DNA of 64,000 bases from Chitinophaga rhizophila (GTDB lineage: Bacteria; Bacteroidota; Bacteroidia; Chitinophagales; Chitinophagaceae), in the NCBI RefSeq assembly GCF_019492185.1, contig NZ_JAICCF010000007.1, positions 167,800 through 231,799 on the forward strand, in the 5' to 3' direction. This document shows, one piece after another, positions 19,755-29,617 of the stretch (positions are counted from its first letter, which is position 1; each line of letters begins with the position of its first letter). Below the pieces are notes generated by a model. The model was not told where the DNA came from. It made no database searches and was given only the letters and a program-made list of their open reading frames with translations. Both the position numbers and the translations under genes were made by a program.

Positions 19755-19811
19755 GGTATCTGGTTATGCAACGAAACTATAGTTTTTATTGTAAAGTTCA
19801 TTGAGAAATCA

Positions 19812-20350
19812 GTATTACAGGGTCTTTCTTGGACACCTCAGTACCCGCCATGCGCCACAGGAATGAATACTATCCAATACCTCTACATCCCCTCCATTCC
19901 CTCGCCAGCCCGGCAAATCATCGTATTAAGCAACAGGCTTGAATACCTCTCCTCCCGCCTCCTGTCACAAGAATAAGTACTATCCAATACCCCTACATCC
20001 CCTCCCCTCCGCCGCCAGCCCGGAAAAGCATCGTATTAAGCAACAGACTTAAGCACCTCTCTACCCATTAACCGCCACAGGAATGAATACTGTCCAATAC
20101 CTCCACATCCGCTCCTCTCCGCCGCCAGCACGGCAAAGCATCGTATTAAGCAACAGGCTTGGACACCTCTCTACCCGCCACGCACCACAAGAATGAGTAC
20201 TATCCAACACCCCCACGTTTCCTCCTCTCCGCCGCCAGCCCGGCAAAGCATCCTATTAAGCAACAGGCTTGAATACCTCTCCTCCCACTAACCGTCACAG
20301 GAATGAGTACTATCGAACACCCCCACGACCCTGCCTCTCCGCCGCCACGT
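19812..20350. repeat. Tandem array, five units of 110 bp
   Basis: GAATGAATAC-type blocks recur at 19861, 19971, 20081, 20191 and 20301, exactly 110 bp apart. The units are 80-90 percent alike by eye and share CTCTCCGCCGCCAGCC and CGTATTAAGCAACAGGCTT. The period is not a multiple of 3, and the strand is C/T-rich. It fills the 770-bp gap between two divergent genes, the exported protein (start 19754) and the GH64 protein (start 20525). No coding sense was found. The remaining 20351-20524 should hold the promoter of the GH64 gene. Confidence 0.92.
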
Positions 20351-20524
20351 TCCCGGGGCGAAGTATTCATATTCAGTGCATTGACATGGCCGCAAGCGCC
20401 GTAGTATTCATCGCCAAATAATAGAGACAGGGAATATTATACTGCATCCCGCATCCTGGTACAGGGTTGTACCCGGAAATTGCGGTAAATTAGGGTAGAT
20501 CTTTGTTCACGTAAAAACCCAACT

Positions 20525-22705
20525 ATGAAAATCAGACCTTTCTTTTCCCTCGTCAGGGCCTGTTGCGCCCACCTGGTACTGGTACTCGCTATGGCTTTAC
20601 CGGTTAGTAACCATGTAATGGCGCAAGCGCCGGTGCCTTTTACCCTCTACAACAATTCAGCGTATGCCGACGCGAATGTGTATGTAGGCATTGTCGGAAT
20701 CGTCAACGACAATTACGTTTGGATCAATCCGAAAACCGGTGCGGTCAATCTCATGAGTCCATCCAACAACACCGTACCTGGTCCTGTCATCAACGGTAAT
20801 ATGGGACCTGGCGGTAACGGATTGTATGCCAATTGTTTTGCACGGCTCAGTGAGATCCCTAACAAAACGGTCAGTATTCCCGGCATTAAAGGCTGCCGTA
20901 TCCTGATTTCGTTCAACTCGCAGCTGTTTCTTTACTTTTTTGGTGCATCAGGTGCGCCAAGCGGTTACGCTGCGCCTAATCTGGCCAATCCGACGGATCC
21001 CAACCAGGGCATCCGGTACGAAATCATCGAGGTGGCCAACGCTCCTAACGGCCTCTGGTCCAATACGACCCGTGTGGATGGCTACCACTATCCCATGGGA
21101 CTAGAAGTATGGGGCAACGGAGGCTTCTATCAGAAAGTGGGCGAGATACTGCCGCACAACCAGATCCTTTCGCTGTGGCAGGCCAATGCGCCGGCGGCGT
21201 TTGCAGCCTGTTACGATGCTACTAACGGTATCATCAAATGTCCCTCCAAAACAACCGCTTTCCTGAGCGGGGCGCAGTCTGCCTATTACAATGCCTACGT
21301 CGATGCTATCTGGGCCAGGTACCAGAACAATAACCTGGTATTTAATTCAGGTGATGCCGGTACATGGAGCGGCCGTGTATCCGGTAACGTCTTTACCTTC
21401 ACCCGCGCTTCCGACGGCAAAGTAGGTGTCATTGCCCGCAAGCCCACCAATATCGAAGTACTGGAAGGCAGTGGCGCACTGGCTACCGGCGAAGCCCTCG
21501 ATAAGGTTGTACAGGCACAGCTCTGCGCAGCTATGAACCGGCACGCCATCGACCTGAACCTGCCAGCAGGCGCTACCCAGGATGTAGGCACGCCATCCAA
21601 ATACTACAAGCTCTCTCCCTACAACTGGTATTCCAGCTTCTGGCATCGTACCGATATTACCTACCAGGGCAAAAGTTACGGTTTCTGTTATGATGATGTG
21701 TTTGATCAGTCGTCTACTATCAATGCTTCTTCTGCTATTAGAGCAACAGTAACGATCGGCGGGTTTGCCGGTGTCGGACAAACAGGTCCCGTGACTGTCT
21801 ACAAAGACTGCAACTATACGGGAACGGCGGTCAACCTCACTACTGGTAACTATACCCTGGGCCAGCTGAATACATTGGGCATCCTTAACGATGACATCTC
21901 TTCGCTGAAAGTAGCTGCCGGTTACAAGGTAACCCTGTACCAGAACGATAACTTCACGGGTACCTCGCTGACTGTCACCGCTGACGACGCCTGCCTGGTT
22001 GATAATGGCTGGAATGACCTCGCTACCTCACTGAAAGTAGAGGGCAATACAACTACGGGTAACATTATCCAGGCAGAAAATTACAACTTCATGTCAGGGG
22101 TGGATGTGGAAGCCACCACGGATGCCGGCGGCGGACAAAACGTTGGCTGGATAGACGCGGGTGATTGGATGTCCTACGAAGTCACCATTCCATCCACCGG
22201 CCTTTATCGCATTGACTACCGGGTAGCTACGCCTAATGCAAACATGGTACTGAGACTGGAAAAAGATGCCGGAGCCACCCAACTGGGCGCTGTAACGCTG
22301 CCTAATACCGGCGGCTGGCAGAACTGGGGTAATGCGGCCCATACCGTGACGCTGCCCGCAGGTACCTATAACCTGGGACTTGCCACTACTACCGGCGGCT
22401 TTAATCTGAATTATTTCACGATCACCGCCGCTGCCGGCGCAAGGGCACAGACACAGGCATACAAGCCTGTTCCGGAAGATAACGCCGTGACACTCACACC
22501 CAATCCGGTAAGTGAGCAGCTATATATCAGAGGCAATGAAAAAGTGAAGGTGCTTGGCATTTACAGCCTCGGCGGACAAGAAGTGATCAAAGTGAAGAAC
22601 CCTGGTAATACATTGAGTGTATCCTCATTGACACCAGGTGTTTACATTGTCACCATTGAACGTAAAGATGGAACCATCAGTAAGACCAAAATACTGAAAC
22701 AATAA
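20525..22705 (+). CDS. Secreted GH64-like beta-1,3-glucanase with crystallin, CBM6 and T9SS domains
   Basis: A 726-residue modular enzyme. After a signal peptide (about 1-34) comes a GH64/thaumatin-like catalytic region (about 36-410, starting FTLYNNSAYADANVYVGIVG and including YEIIEVANAPNGLWSNTTRVDGYHYP in two parts). A beta/gamma-crystallin pair of Greek keys follows (about 420-505, with VTVYKDCNYTG and VTLYQNDNFTGTSL), then a CBM6 module (about 512-640, IIQAENYNF and WIDAGDWMSYEV), and a type A sorting domain at about 655-726 (TPNPVSEQLYIRG ... GVYIVTIERKDG) for type IX secretion. GH64 enzymes cut beta-1,3-glucans of fungal walls into oligosaccharides. A strong terminator follows. Confidence 0.9.
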   Translation: MKIRPFFSLVRACCAHLVLVLAMALPVSNHVMAQAPVPFTLYNNSAYADANVYVGIVGIVNDNYVWINPKTGAVNLMSPSNNTVPGPVINGNMGPGGNGLYANCFARLSEIPNKTVSIPGIKGCRILISFNSQLFLYFFGASGAPSGYAAPNLANPTDPNQGIRYEIIEVANAPNGLWSNTTRVDGYHYPMGLEVWGNGGFYQKVGEILPHNQILSLWQANAPAAFAACYDATNGIIKCPSKTTAFLSGAQSAYYNAYVDAIWARYQNNNLVFNSGDAGTWSGRVSGNVFTFTRASDGKVGVIARKPTNIEVLEGSGALATGEALDKVVQAQLCAAMNRHAIDLNLPAGATQDVGTPSKYYKLSPYNWYSSFWHRTDITYQGKSYGFCYDDVFDQSSTINASSAIRATVTIGGFAGVGQTGPVTVYKDCNYTGTAVNLTTGNYTLGQLNTLGILNDDISSLKVAAGYKVTLYQNDNFTGTSLTVTADDACLVDNGWNDLATSLKVEGNTTTGNIIQAENYNFMSGVDVEATTDAGGGQNVGWIDAGDWMSYEVTIPSTGLYRIDYRVATPNANMVLRLEKDAGATQLGAVTLPNTGGWQNWGNAAHTVTLPAGTYNLGLATTTGGFNLNYFTITAAAGARAQTQAYKPVPEDNAVTLTPNPVSEQLYIRGNEKVKVLGIYSLGGQEVIKVKNPGNTLSVSSLTPGVYIVTIERKDGTISKTKILKQ

Positions 22706-22728
22706 CAGCACCGCTGTCATACACATAA

Positions 22729-22757
22729 GAAGCCTCCGGTGTACCACCGGAGGCTTC
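22729..22757 (+). terminator. Rho-independent terminator after the GH64 gene
   Basis: A perfect 13-bp stem, GAAGCCTCCGGTG with CACCGGAGGCTTC, around a 3-base loop (TAC). It lies 24 bp after the stop. The trailing T run is short, and it can also serve the convergent MFS gene. Confidence 0.85.
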
Positions 22758-22787
22758 CTGCTTTAGAAGATGACCGTTCTCCGTCGA

Positions 22788-24005
22788 TCAGACCGCGACA
22801 GCAGTTTTCAGCAGGGCGGCTTTACGTCTGCTGACTGCCAACCACACCACCGCACTCAATACACCGGACAGCAACAGGTATCGCAGCGCCATATCCTGGT
22901 GGGTAGTCATCCTGCCTGTTTTTGCCAGTACAAAACTTGATAGTGAAGTAATGACATATACCAGCCCGCCAAGCAATCCTGAAGCCATCGCCGCATGCTG
23001 CGGAAAGAAAAGCATGGTATCAGTAAAGTGTACGTTGTACAGGAAGCCTGAACAGATGTGTATGATAAACGCGAAGATCATGAAACACCACAATTGCGGA
23101 GCCACATAACCTACCCCCAGCAACAGGATGATCAGTAGTAGCTGCGTAGTCGATGCCACAGTGATTTTACGCACGAAATTGACGTGGATCAGTCGTTTTC
23201 CGATTATTCCCCCGATCATCCAGGAAAAACCCAGAATAAGGGTGCAATACCCGGTTACAATAGCACTGAAGTGAAAGGTGTTCTCAATAACAAACGGTCC
23301 GCCGATATTGAAGACCAGCACTACGGAATAAGCCAGTCCGAGAATAACAATTCCCATTACGAAACTGAGATTGCCCAGCGCCATGGTATAATCTGCTTTT
23401 ATACGTGCCAGATCAAAGCGTTTACGTAAGGCGATGGTCTCCCCGCTGTAGATCAGTTCAAATATCAGCATCAGCCCTGCATAGATAGCAAGAAAGTAGA
23501 AATTGGCCTGCCAGTGAAAATACTGCTGCAGGTAGCCGCCGAGGAAGGGCGCGACAATGGGGCCGCAGGACCAGATAATCGTGAAATAACTCAGGTAGTT
23601 CTTCAGTTTATCCCCGCTGTACATATCTACAAAGAAGGCGCGTTTGGAGATCACCACAAATGCTACCGCAATACCCTGTAATACCCTGAGCAGACAGATC
23701 AGGTGTACGTTGTTGGTCATACCAATCAGCAGGGAGGTAACAATCAGCGCGCCGAGGGCCCACATCGCTGGCTTGAAACGGCCGATACTGTCCAGCAGAC
23801 TCCCTACCAGCAACTGCGAGATGCCATAGCTAATGAAAAAGCAGGTCAGGGTCAGCTGGATAGCGCTTTCCTCTGCGTGGAGGCCCTTGGCCATTGCAGG
23901 AAATGATGGTAAATAAATATCCGTGACGAATCCCGATAGCGGAATTGAAATAAAAGCCAGCGTTGTTGCAATACGTTTCCTCTTGTCTGATGCACTCTGT
24001 AACAT
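22788..24005 (-). CDS. Bcr/CflA-type multidrug efflux MFS transporter
   Basis: A 405-residue inner-membrane protein with about 12 hydrophobic segments. The N-terminal TLAFISIPLSGFVTDIYLPSFPAMAKGLH is the signature of drug:H+ antiporters of the Bcr/CflA family (D-x-Y-L-P-S-F-P), and LLVGSLLDSIGRFKPAMW is the motif A loop between helices 2 and 3. It probably exports toxic compounds by proton antiport; the substrate is not known. The ATG is preceded by a good -7 element at 24032-24039. Confidence 0.92.
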   Translation of the reverse strand: MLQSASDKRKRIATTLAFISIPLSGFVTDIYLPSFPAMAKGLHAEESAIQLTLTCFFISYGISQLLVGSLLDSIGRFKPAMWALGALIVTSLLIGMTNNVHLICLLRVLQGIAVAFVVISKRAFFVDMYSGDKLKNYLSYFTIIWSCGPIVAPFLGGYLQQYFHWQANFYFLAIYAGLMLIFELIYSGETIALRKRFDLARIKADYTMALGNLSFVMGIVILGLAYSVVLVFNIGGPFVIENTFHFSAIVTGYCTLILGFSWMIGGIIGKRLIHVNFVRKITVASTTQLLLIILLLGVGYVAPQLWCFMIFAFIIHICSGFLYNVHFTDTMLFFPQHAAMASGLLGGLVYVITSLSSFVLAKTGRMTTHQDMALRYLLLSGVLSAVVWLAVSRRKAALLKTAVAV

Positions 24006-24031
24006 ACTATACGTCCTTAGAATTTATGCAA

Positions 24032-24039
24032 CAAAAGTA
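24032..24039 (-). promoter_or_regulatory. -7 promoter element of the MFS gene
   Basis: On the minus strand this reads TACTTTTG, a perfect match to the Bacteroidota -7 consensus TAnnTTTG, 27 bp before the ATG at 24005. No clear TTTG was found at the -33 position. Confidence 0.5.
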
Positions 24040-24306
24040 AAGCAGGCTGTTTCAATTACCGTTTTATCATTCAAATTAATTATTGCAAAATTCAAAGAAT
24101 GGTAGTCCGCACCGTATTTGGGGACCTGCTGCTGGCCATTTGCGAACAAGGTAGCCCGGATGCCGGCCTTTACCAACCAATATCCGGCAAACTACTACAG
24201 CACTCCCGGATGCCATCACGGCTCTTTCATGCGGCCCGGGCACTATATCAACCGGGAGCAGGCAAAAGTGTTCCACAGTCGTGTGCTGATCTGTCAGTCA
24301 TTGATA
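24040..24306. other. Intergenic gap without a supported gene
   Basis: Short open stretches occur in several frames of this GC-richer 267-bp gap, but none has a recognisable family or good start. It may contain remnants of a regulator upstream of the MFS gene. I see nothing I can support. Confidence 0.4.
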
Positions 24307-26274
24307 CTAATAAGCTACCACTACCTCACCGGTAGGTCTTTTGATTTCAAATGCATATCGCACATTCACATCCTTTAGCTGAAAGGCTGCGGTATCTCCC
24401 GGCTTAAGATCTGCCAGCGGTATCTTTTGCATATCGCCGGCTTTTGTGCGGTACTCCAGTACATAGCCTCTCAATGTGTAGGAAGGAATTGTGTGTTTGA
24501 CCATGATGGCGATATCCGCTGCCGTCTCACTGTTCTTGACCACTTTAGTAATATCCACCGGACTACAAAGCTGCTGTAATATTGACAAGGTAGCTTTAGG
24601 TTGCAGACTGGCATCCGCAACGCCATGACGCCGGATCCTGAATTTACCAATCCCCTCTTCTCCCATCTGCGTACGGTAGTCGTTCAGGCAGAAATAAATA
24701 AACCCGGCAATGAAAGGCTGTTTACGCCATTCATTGATATGGTATAACATATCATCCGCCCTTCGCGCATCGCCCCCGGTAAATGCCGGCTCGCACAAAC
24801 CATGTTCTGTAATCAGCAATGGCCTGTTATCCAGCACTTTTTCAATGTTGTTGAATTTTCCCGGAAGGTCTTCCCGCTTCGCTTTATTCCAGGTGCCCAC
24901 ATATTCATTCCACGTAGGAAGATCAGCCATTAGTGAAGGGTCTTTCTCCAGATTTGTGTCCAGGTGATTGCCTATCACAGTCACCATCCGGGTATTATCC
25001 AGGTTATGCGCAAATGTCTTTAAGGCCTGGTTGTCTGCCTGTGTGGAACGCACCTCATTATTGATACCCCACGCGAAAATACAGGGATGGTTGTAGTGAG
25101 CCCGGATCATCTCATTGAGATGTTGCTGAGCGGTCGTCATCAGTGCCGGCGTAAGTTTAGCCGGAGCCTGCCACCAGGGTATCTCCTCCTGCACCAGGAT
25201 GCCCGCCTCGTCCATCAGGTCAAGCCATGCTTCATCCTGCTGCCAGTGGAACCGGGTGATAACAATATTCATCCGCTTCATCAGGCGTACGACAGTGTCA
25301 ATATACTCCCGCGGCTCCGCAGCGCCGTACTGGGGGTTACTGCCGGGCATGTATTCGATACCTGGCAGTCGCACAGGCTCTTTGTTGAGCAGTAGCTGAT
25401 TGCCTTTGATCTCTACCGTCCGGTAGCCGAAACGTACTGTCTTCCTGTCAGACACCTTCCCTTTCGCATGTGCCGTTACGGTCAGCTCGTACAGAAAAGG
25501 ATGATCAAAATGCCAGGGGGTAACTTTCCCTTTAGGGATATCAAATGTGAAAGTATGATCCTTGTTAACGACTGACTTCTTCCCGTCAAACAGCACTTTA
25601 CCACTTTTCTTCTCCTTCAGGACAAAGCTCAGATCTGCGGCATCTGGAGCTGCACCAAACAGGGCTACGCTTACAGTAGCTGCGCCGGTACTGTCGCGGA
25701 AATCCACCGACGGCGTTACCCGTACTTGACTGATGGCCAATGCATCAGTGATATGTAAACTTACATCTCTGGTGATGCCCCCATCATTGGGCCAGTCAAA
25801 CGAGGCCATGTAAGGCAGATTGACAGCAGATAGCTGATTGGAGACTGACACAACGATATCGTTAGACGCGCCGGGTTTGAGAAAGGCGGATATTTCAAGT
25901 GTAAACCGGGTATATCCGGCATTCAGGTGTTCGCCGGCCTTTTTACCATTTACAAAGACAACAGCATCATGATATACCGCACCGAAGTGCAACAGCACGC
26001 GTTTCGTAGCCCAGTCTTTACCAGCTACAAATTTCTTATGATACCAGGCTGTTCCCTGGTAGTCTTCCAATCCTGCAAGTATATTCCAGGTGCCAGGAAC
26101 CGGTACTTGTATCGCGGCAGGGGGAAGTCCGCCTGGATATCCTGATTGCAGTCCGACTGCATCCTTATCCGTAATAAAAGACCACGTGCCGTTAAGACTG
26201 ACGTCTTGCGGAGACTGACTATACAGGGATAAACCGGATAAGATAAATACTAAGCTGAAAAGAAATCTGCGCAT
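24307..26274 (-). CDS. Glycoside hydrolase family 2 protein
   Basis: A secreted GH2 enzyme of about 655 residues counted from the ATG at 26274 (MRRFLFSLVFILSGLSLYSQ), a normal signal peptide; an upstream ATG would add 15 polar residues. The jelly-roll sugar-binding domain holds LNGTWSFITDKD and YQGTAWYHKKF, the Ig-like domain follows, and the TIM barrel holds HPCIFAWGINNEVRS, with the acid/base Glu near residue 407, and LLITEHGLCEPAF, with the nucleophile Glu near 490. The order is that of beta-galactosidases, beta-glucuronidases and beta-mannosidases; the specificity is uncertain. It stands alone with no SusCD next to it. Confidence 0.92.
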   Translation of the reverse strand: MRRFLFSLVFILSGLSLYSQSPQDVSLNGTWSFITDKDAVGLQSGYPGGLPPAAIQVPVPGTWNILAGLEDYQGTAWYHKKFVAGKDWATKRVLLHFGAVYHDAVVFVNGKKAGEHLNAGYTRFTLEISAFLKPGASNDIVVSVSNQLSAVNLPYMASFDWPNDGGITRDVSLHITDALAISQVRVTPSVDFRDSTGAATVSVALFGAAPDAADLSFVLKEKKSGKVLFDGKKSVVNKDHTFTFDIPKGKVTPWHFDHPFLYELTVTAHAKGKVSDRKTVRFGYRTVEIKGNQLLLNKEPVRLPGIEYMPGSNPQYGAAEPREYIDTVVRLMKRMNIVITRFHWQQDEAWLDLMDEAGILVQEEIPWWQAPAKLTPALMTTAQQHLNEMIRAHYNHPCIFAWGINNEVRSTQADNQALKTFAHNLDNTRMVTVIGNHLDTNLEKDPSLMADLPTWNEYVGTWNKAKREDLPGKFNNIEKVLDNRPLLITEHGLCEPAFTGGDARRADDMLYHINEWRKQPFIAGFIYFCLNDYRTQMGEEGIGKFRIRRHGVADASLQPKATLSILQQLCSPVDITKVVKNSETAADIAIMVKHTIPSYTLRGYVLEYRTKAGDMQKIPLADLKPGDTAAFQLKDVNVRYAFEIKRPTGEVVVAY

Positions 26275-26319
26275 AGATAACTGGTTAATGGGAATTTGTA
26301 AAGATGTCATTTTTATCAA

Positions 26320-26706
26320 CGGCTACATTCAATACGTGGGCTAAAATAGTACTATAAATGCAGGCGTAAAATGGACGTTATGACGAAAAGATGTACATTA
26401 TTACGGTCCCGTGAAGCTGTGATGTATCTACGTGGTGATGCTGATACAGGCGCGTGCACGGGTAAGGCGGGCTACCGGCAGGTAAAAATTTACTGCGGAT
26501 GATGTACAGTTGCATTGCGGGAGTATGAGAATGGCGTGCTTCAGGGCGTGTTTGTCGCTCCTGAAGGCGATTAGCCGCCGGTTGGGCAAAGGGCGGAAAG
26601 AGCCTGGCCGGGAGACATTTATAAGTTTTCGTAATATCTAATCATATAAATCACAAAGCAGATTGGGCCTGGCTGGGATTTTTTTGTATATTCACCGCTT
26701 CACCAA
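26320..26706. other. Intergenic region upstream of the Na+/H+ antiporter and GH2 gene
   Basis: A 387-bp gap between two divergent genes. I found no gene or RNA that I can support. It must contain both promoters. TATATTCA about 20 bp before the antiporter ATG is a weak -7-like match after a T-rich run. Confidence 0.4.
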
Positions 26707-27951
26707 ATGAATAATAGAATGGATACGTTTACACTCATTACAGCTCTCATCACTATCAGCGCATTAATTTCCTACATCAATCTAAGATTTATCAAATTAC
26801 CTGGTGCTATCGGCGTAATGTTCGTGTCCATTCTGCTGTCTGTATTTATATTGGTTACAGGTAAAGCGTTTCCCACGGCATTCAATTTCATCCGTGAGCT
26901 CACGAGCAGTATTGATTTCACTAAAACACTGCTGGACATCATGTTGGCATTCCTGCTGTTTGCGAGTGCCTTTCATTTTGAGTACAAGAAATTGCGGGAA
27001 CAGCGTAAGCCTGTATTGATATTAAGTACTATTGGCGTAGTTGGTTCGACGGTTATCTTCGGCTTTCTGCTTGATTTCACCACCACCATGCTGGGTATAG
27101 ATCTTCCACTGGTATATTGTTTCCTGTTTGGCGCATTGATATCTCCGACGGATCCCGTAGCTGTACTATCGGTATTGAAGAAGTCCAGGATACCTTCATC
27201 GCTGGAAACGATCATTTCCGGCGAATCATTATTGAATGATGGTGTGGGCCTGATCCTGTTTGTAACGATCGGCGAAGTTGCGGCGCAGGAAGCCACCTTC
27301 TCCTTCGGACATGCCACAGAGTTATTTGCTAAAGAGGTATTTGGCGGCCTGGCCCTTGGTGCCGGCGTAGCATTTATCACGGGCTATCTTACCAAGAAGA
27401 TCCATGAGTTCCAGACCGCTATCCTGGTTTCTATTTCCATGGTAATGGCGATATCTGTACTAGGTAGTATGTTACACGTCTCTATTCCACTGGCTGCAGT
27501 AGCGGCAGGTTTGATTTTGGGTAGTTCCTCTATCGGAGCAAAAACCAATGCCGGCCTCCAAAAGTACCTGCATCAGTTCTGGGAGTTAATTGACGAATTG
27601 CTGAACATCATCCTGTTCGTAATGATTGGTTTACAGATTGTGGTATTACCATTTATCGGTCACTACTGGTTCATCGGTATGTTGTCGATACTGTTCGTAC
27701 TGATCGCAAGAGGTGTTAGTATTCTGGTGCCAGCACTGGCATTACGCCGTTCACTGAACATGTCAGTGAACAACACGGCGATACTGGTATGGGCAGGTTT
27801 AAGGGGCGGTATTTCCGTTGCACTGGCACTGTCGTTACCAGATTCCCCTTACAAAGAGCTGATCCTGTCCGCCAGCTATATCATCGTGATCTTCTCGGTG
27901 ATCGTGCAGGGTCTCACCCTTAATAAAGTGGTGAACAAATTTGTAAAATAG
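26707..27951 (+). CDS. CPA1 family Na+/H+ antiporter
   Basis: A 414-residue inner-membrane antiporter with about 12 helices. LISPTDPVAVLSVLKKSRIP and SGESLLNDGVGLILFVTIGE carry the two diagnostic blocks of the NhaP/CPA1 family, in which the Asp of N-D is the ion-binding residue. SVALALSLPDSPYKELIL lies near the C-terminus. It exchanges protons for Na+ or K+ to balance cytoplasmic pH. There are two ATGs (26707 and 26719), and either start is possible. A symmetric terminator follows. Confidence 0.94.
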   Translation: MNNRMDTFTLITALITISALISYINLRFIKLPGAIGVMFVSILLSVFILVTGKAFPTAFNFIRELTSSIDFTKTLLDIMLAFLLFASAFHFEYKKLREQRKPVLILSTIGVVGSTVIFGFLLDFTTTMLGIDLPLVYCFLFGALISPTDPVAVLSVLKKSRIPSSLETIISGESLLNDGVGLILFVTIGEVAAQEATFSFGHATELFAKEVFGGLALGAGVAFITGYLTKKIHEFQTAILVSISMVMAISVLGSMLHVSIPLAAVAAGLILGSSSIGAKTNAGLQKYLHQFWELIDELLNIILFVMIGLQIVVLPFIGHYWFIGMLSILFVLIARGVSILVPALALRRSLNMSVNNTAILVWAGLRGGISVALALSLPDSPYKELILSASYIIVIFSVIVQGLTLNKVVNKFVK

Positions 27952-27990
27952 CTGCACACATGCGCTGAAAGAAAGCTTGTATAAGAACAC

Positions 27991-28025
27991 AAAAGGAGCT
28001 GCAGATCAGATCTGCAGCTCCTTTT
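27991..28025. terminator. Bidirectional Rho-independent terminator
   Basis: A perfect palindrome, AAAAGGAGCTGCAGATC and its complement GATCTGCAGCTCCTTTT, separated by one base. There is an A run before and a T run after, so it works on both strands. It serves the antiporter (plus) and the convergent desaturase (minus). Confidence 0.92.
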
Positions 28026-28058
28026 TATTTATGGCAAAGAAAGATGGATAAAGATGGA

Positions 28059-29141
28059 CTACCTGGTTGCCCTCGCCGGCGCAACTGTTGCATGCTTCAG
28101 GCGTTTTACTTCTTCCAGGTAAGGCTTATGGTATGTTTCCAGGAACTGTTGTTTGGAATCGCGGCAGGCAGTGACAGCGCCGAGGAATTTCATCGTTCTG
28201 ATATAATACCAGGCAAAGTCTACCTGTCCTTTCAGGAAACCGGACCGTGCACTGGCAGGATAAAGATGATGGTTATTATGCCATTCTCCTGCAACGATAC
28301 CAGGCCACCACTGGTTGATAGATTTATCTTTGAAGTTGTAATCAAAACCTTCTACATGTTTTGTTTCACCTTTCGCATGACCTTCATAGTTGAAGGTTCT
28401 TACACCTACACCCCATACAAAGGTACCCGCCATGACAGCTACAGCCAGGTATAGTCCGCCGATTGCATACATCACGGCAATCCAGAATGCCCAGTTAGCA
28501 GCTGTGCCGAGTATAGTATGTAAAGGACGGGCGATGGAACCCCATTTCTGGTACTGTGCGTAAGTATTTGCCTTGGTACCGGTATGGCGCATCATAGCCA
28601 CTGCCTTGTTATAGTCTTCTTCGCTGAGGTCTTTGGCGATAGGCTGATGATTCACATCTGCCAGGAAGCAGTACAGGAAACCACCTTCTGCATTATAAGG
28701 GTCGCCCGGCTGATCTGACAGGGAATGATGCACGTGATGTGACACCACATAGATCTCGTCAGGGATCATTTTAAACACCAGGTTAGCTGTAAAGAAGCGC
28801 CAGAAATTATTACGGAATGTGTATGCGTGATGTGTACCATAACGGTGATACCAGATCGTGCCATGTGTACCCATAAAGATCATTCCGTACACGAAAGCGA
28901 TCAGCAGATACCAGATGTTGAAGTCCTGTATCTGCAAATAGATGAAGGTAAAGAATGCCGGCAGGAGGCACAATAAACTTGTCCAGGCGAAAAATGGTAA
29001 CCAGTTTTTTCTCGTGGCGAAGATATTCAGTCTGCTGAAAAACTCTCCGAAAAGCTGTCTGGCTGTAGGCTTCACAAGCGTACCTTCACTTGTTTTCCAC
29101 CCATAAGACGGGCGGGCAAGTACATTCTCAATAAATGACAT
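28059..29141 (-). CDS. Acyl-CoA desaturase (membrane fatty acid desaturase)
   Basis: An integral-membrane di-iron desaturase of about 360 residues, with the three histidine boxes HRYGTHH, HHVHH and HNNHH in the expected order and hydrophobic helices between them. It inserts a cis double bond in fatty acyl chains, normally delta-9, and so adjusts membrane fluidity. I chose ATG 29141 (MSFIENVLARPS) because the -7 element at 29187-29194 covers the position of a more upstream start. Confidence 0.94.
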   Translation of the reverse strand: MSFIENVLARPSYGWKTSEGTLVKPTARQLFGEFFSRLNIFATRKNWLPFFAWTSLLCLLPAFFTFIYLQIQDFNIWYLLIAFVYGMIFMGTHGTIWYHRYGTHHAYTFRNNFWRFFTANLVFKMIPDEIYVVSHHVHHSLSDQPGDPYNAEGGFLYCFLADVNHQPIAKDLSEEDYNKAVAMMRHTGTKANTYAQYQKWGSIARPLHTILGTAANWAFWIAVMYAIGGLYLAVAVMAGTFVWGVGVRTFNYEGHAKGETKHVEGFDYNFKDKSINQWWPGIVAGEWHNNHHLYPASARSGFLKGQVDFAWYYIRTMKFLGAVTACRDSKQQFLETYHKPYLEEVKRLKHATVAPARATR

Positions 29142-29186
29142 AATTGCAGTATAATATTTAGCTGAACACGGAACTGGCTGTACAAG

Positions 29187-29194
29187 CAAAAGTA
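29187..29194 (-). promoter_or_regulatory. -7 promoter element of the desaturase gene
   Basis: On the minus strand this reads TACTTTTG, matching TAnnTTTG, about 46 bp before the chosen ATG at 29141. It decides against the further-upstream start, which would lie inside it. Confidence 0.5.
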
Positions 29195-29617
29195 TCCGGC
29201 GTAGGTTTCAAAAAAATGAACGTTGTGATGAATAAGATTACAGGAAATTAGATTCTAAAGACTACCTGCGTGAGCGCTATAAGTTGAGAAGATTAGTTAT
29301 TACCGTAGAAATAAAAAATAGTTCCGTAGCAACATGCTCAAATCAAAGAATCTATCCTAAATGTAATTATAAATTATCAAATTAGATATTATTTTTTTAA
29401 GAAGATTATAAGGCTGACACCGGTACTTCCAGGTACAGCTTTTAATCCGCAGCGGGCAGGATAAACAACTTGCAGGAGATATGACATGGATGCCTGCACG
29501 TCGCCAGCCATGACTATGGCAAGCCCCGTAACCGCATAGCTGTGCCGGCTATGCTGTATTAACGCTGTTAAGGTTTGACAGAAGGCGTCGGCTTCTGCGG
29601 GTAGGTAAACTCACGGC
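29195..29617. other. Intergenic region between desaturase and 88-bp array
   Basis: The first 200 bp are AT-rich and the rest is of mixed composition, with one short inverted repeat near 29537-29557 (GCATAGC/GCTATGC). No gene could be supported. Confidence 0.4.

Noticed and set aside
24099..24378. Short open frames between the MFS and GH2 genes
   Set aside because: Three frames compete, none with a known family or convincing start; part overlaps the GH2 gene.
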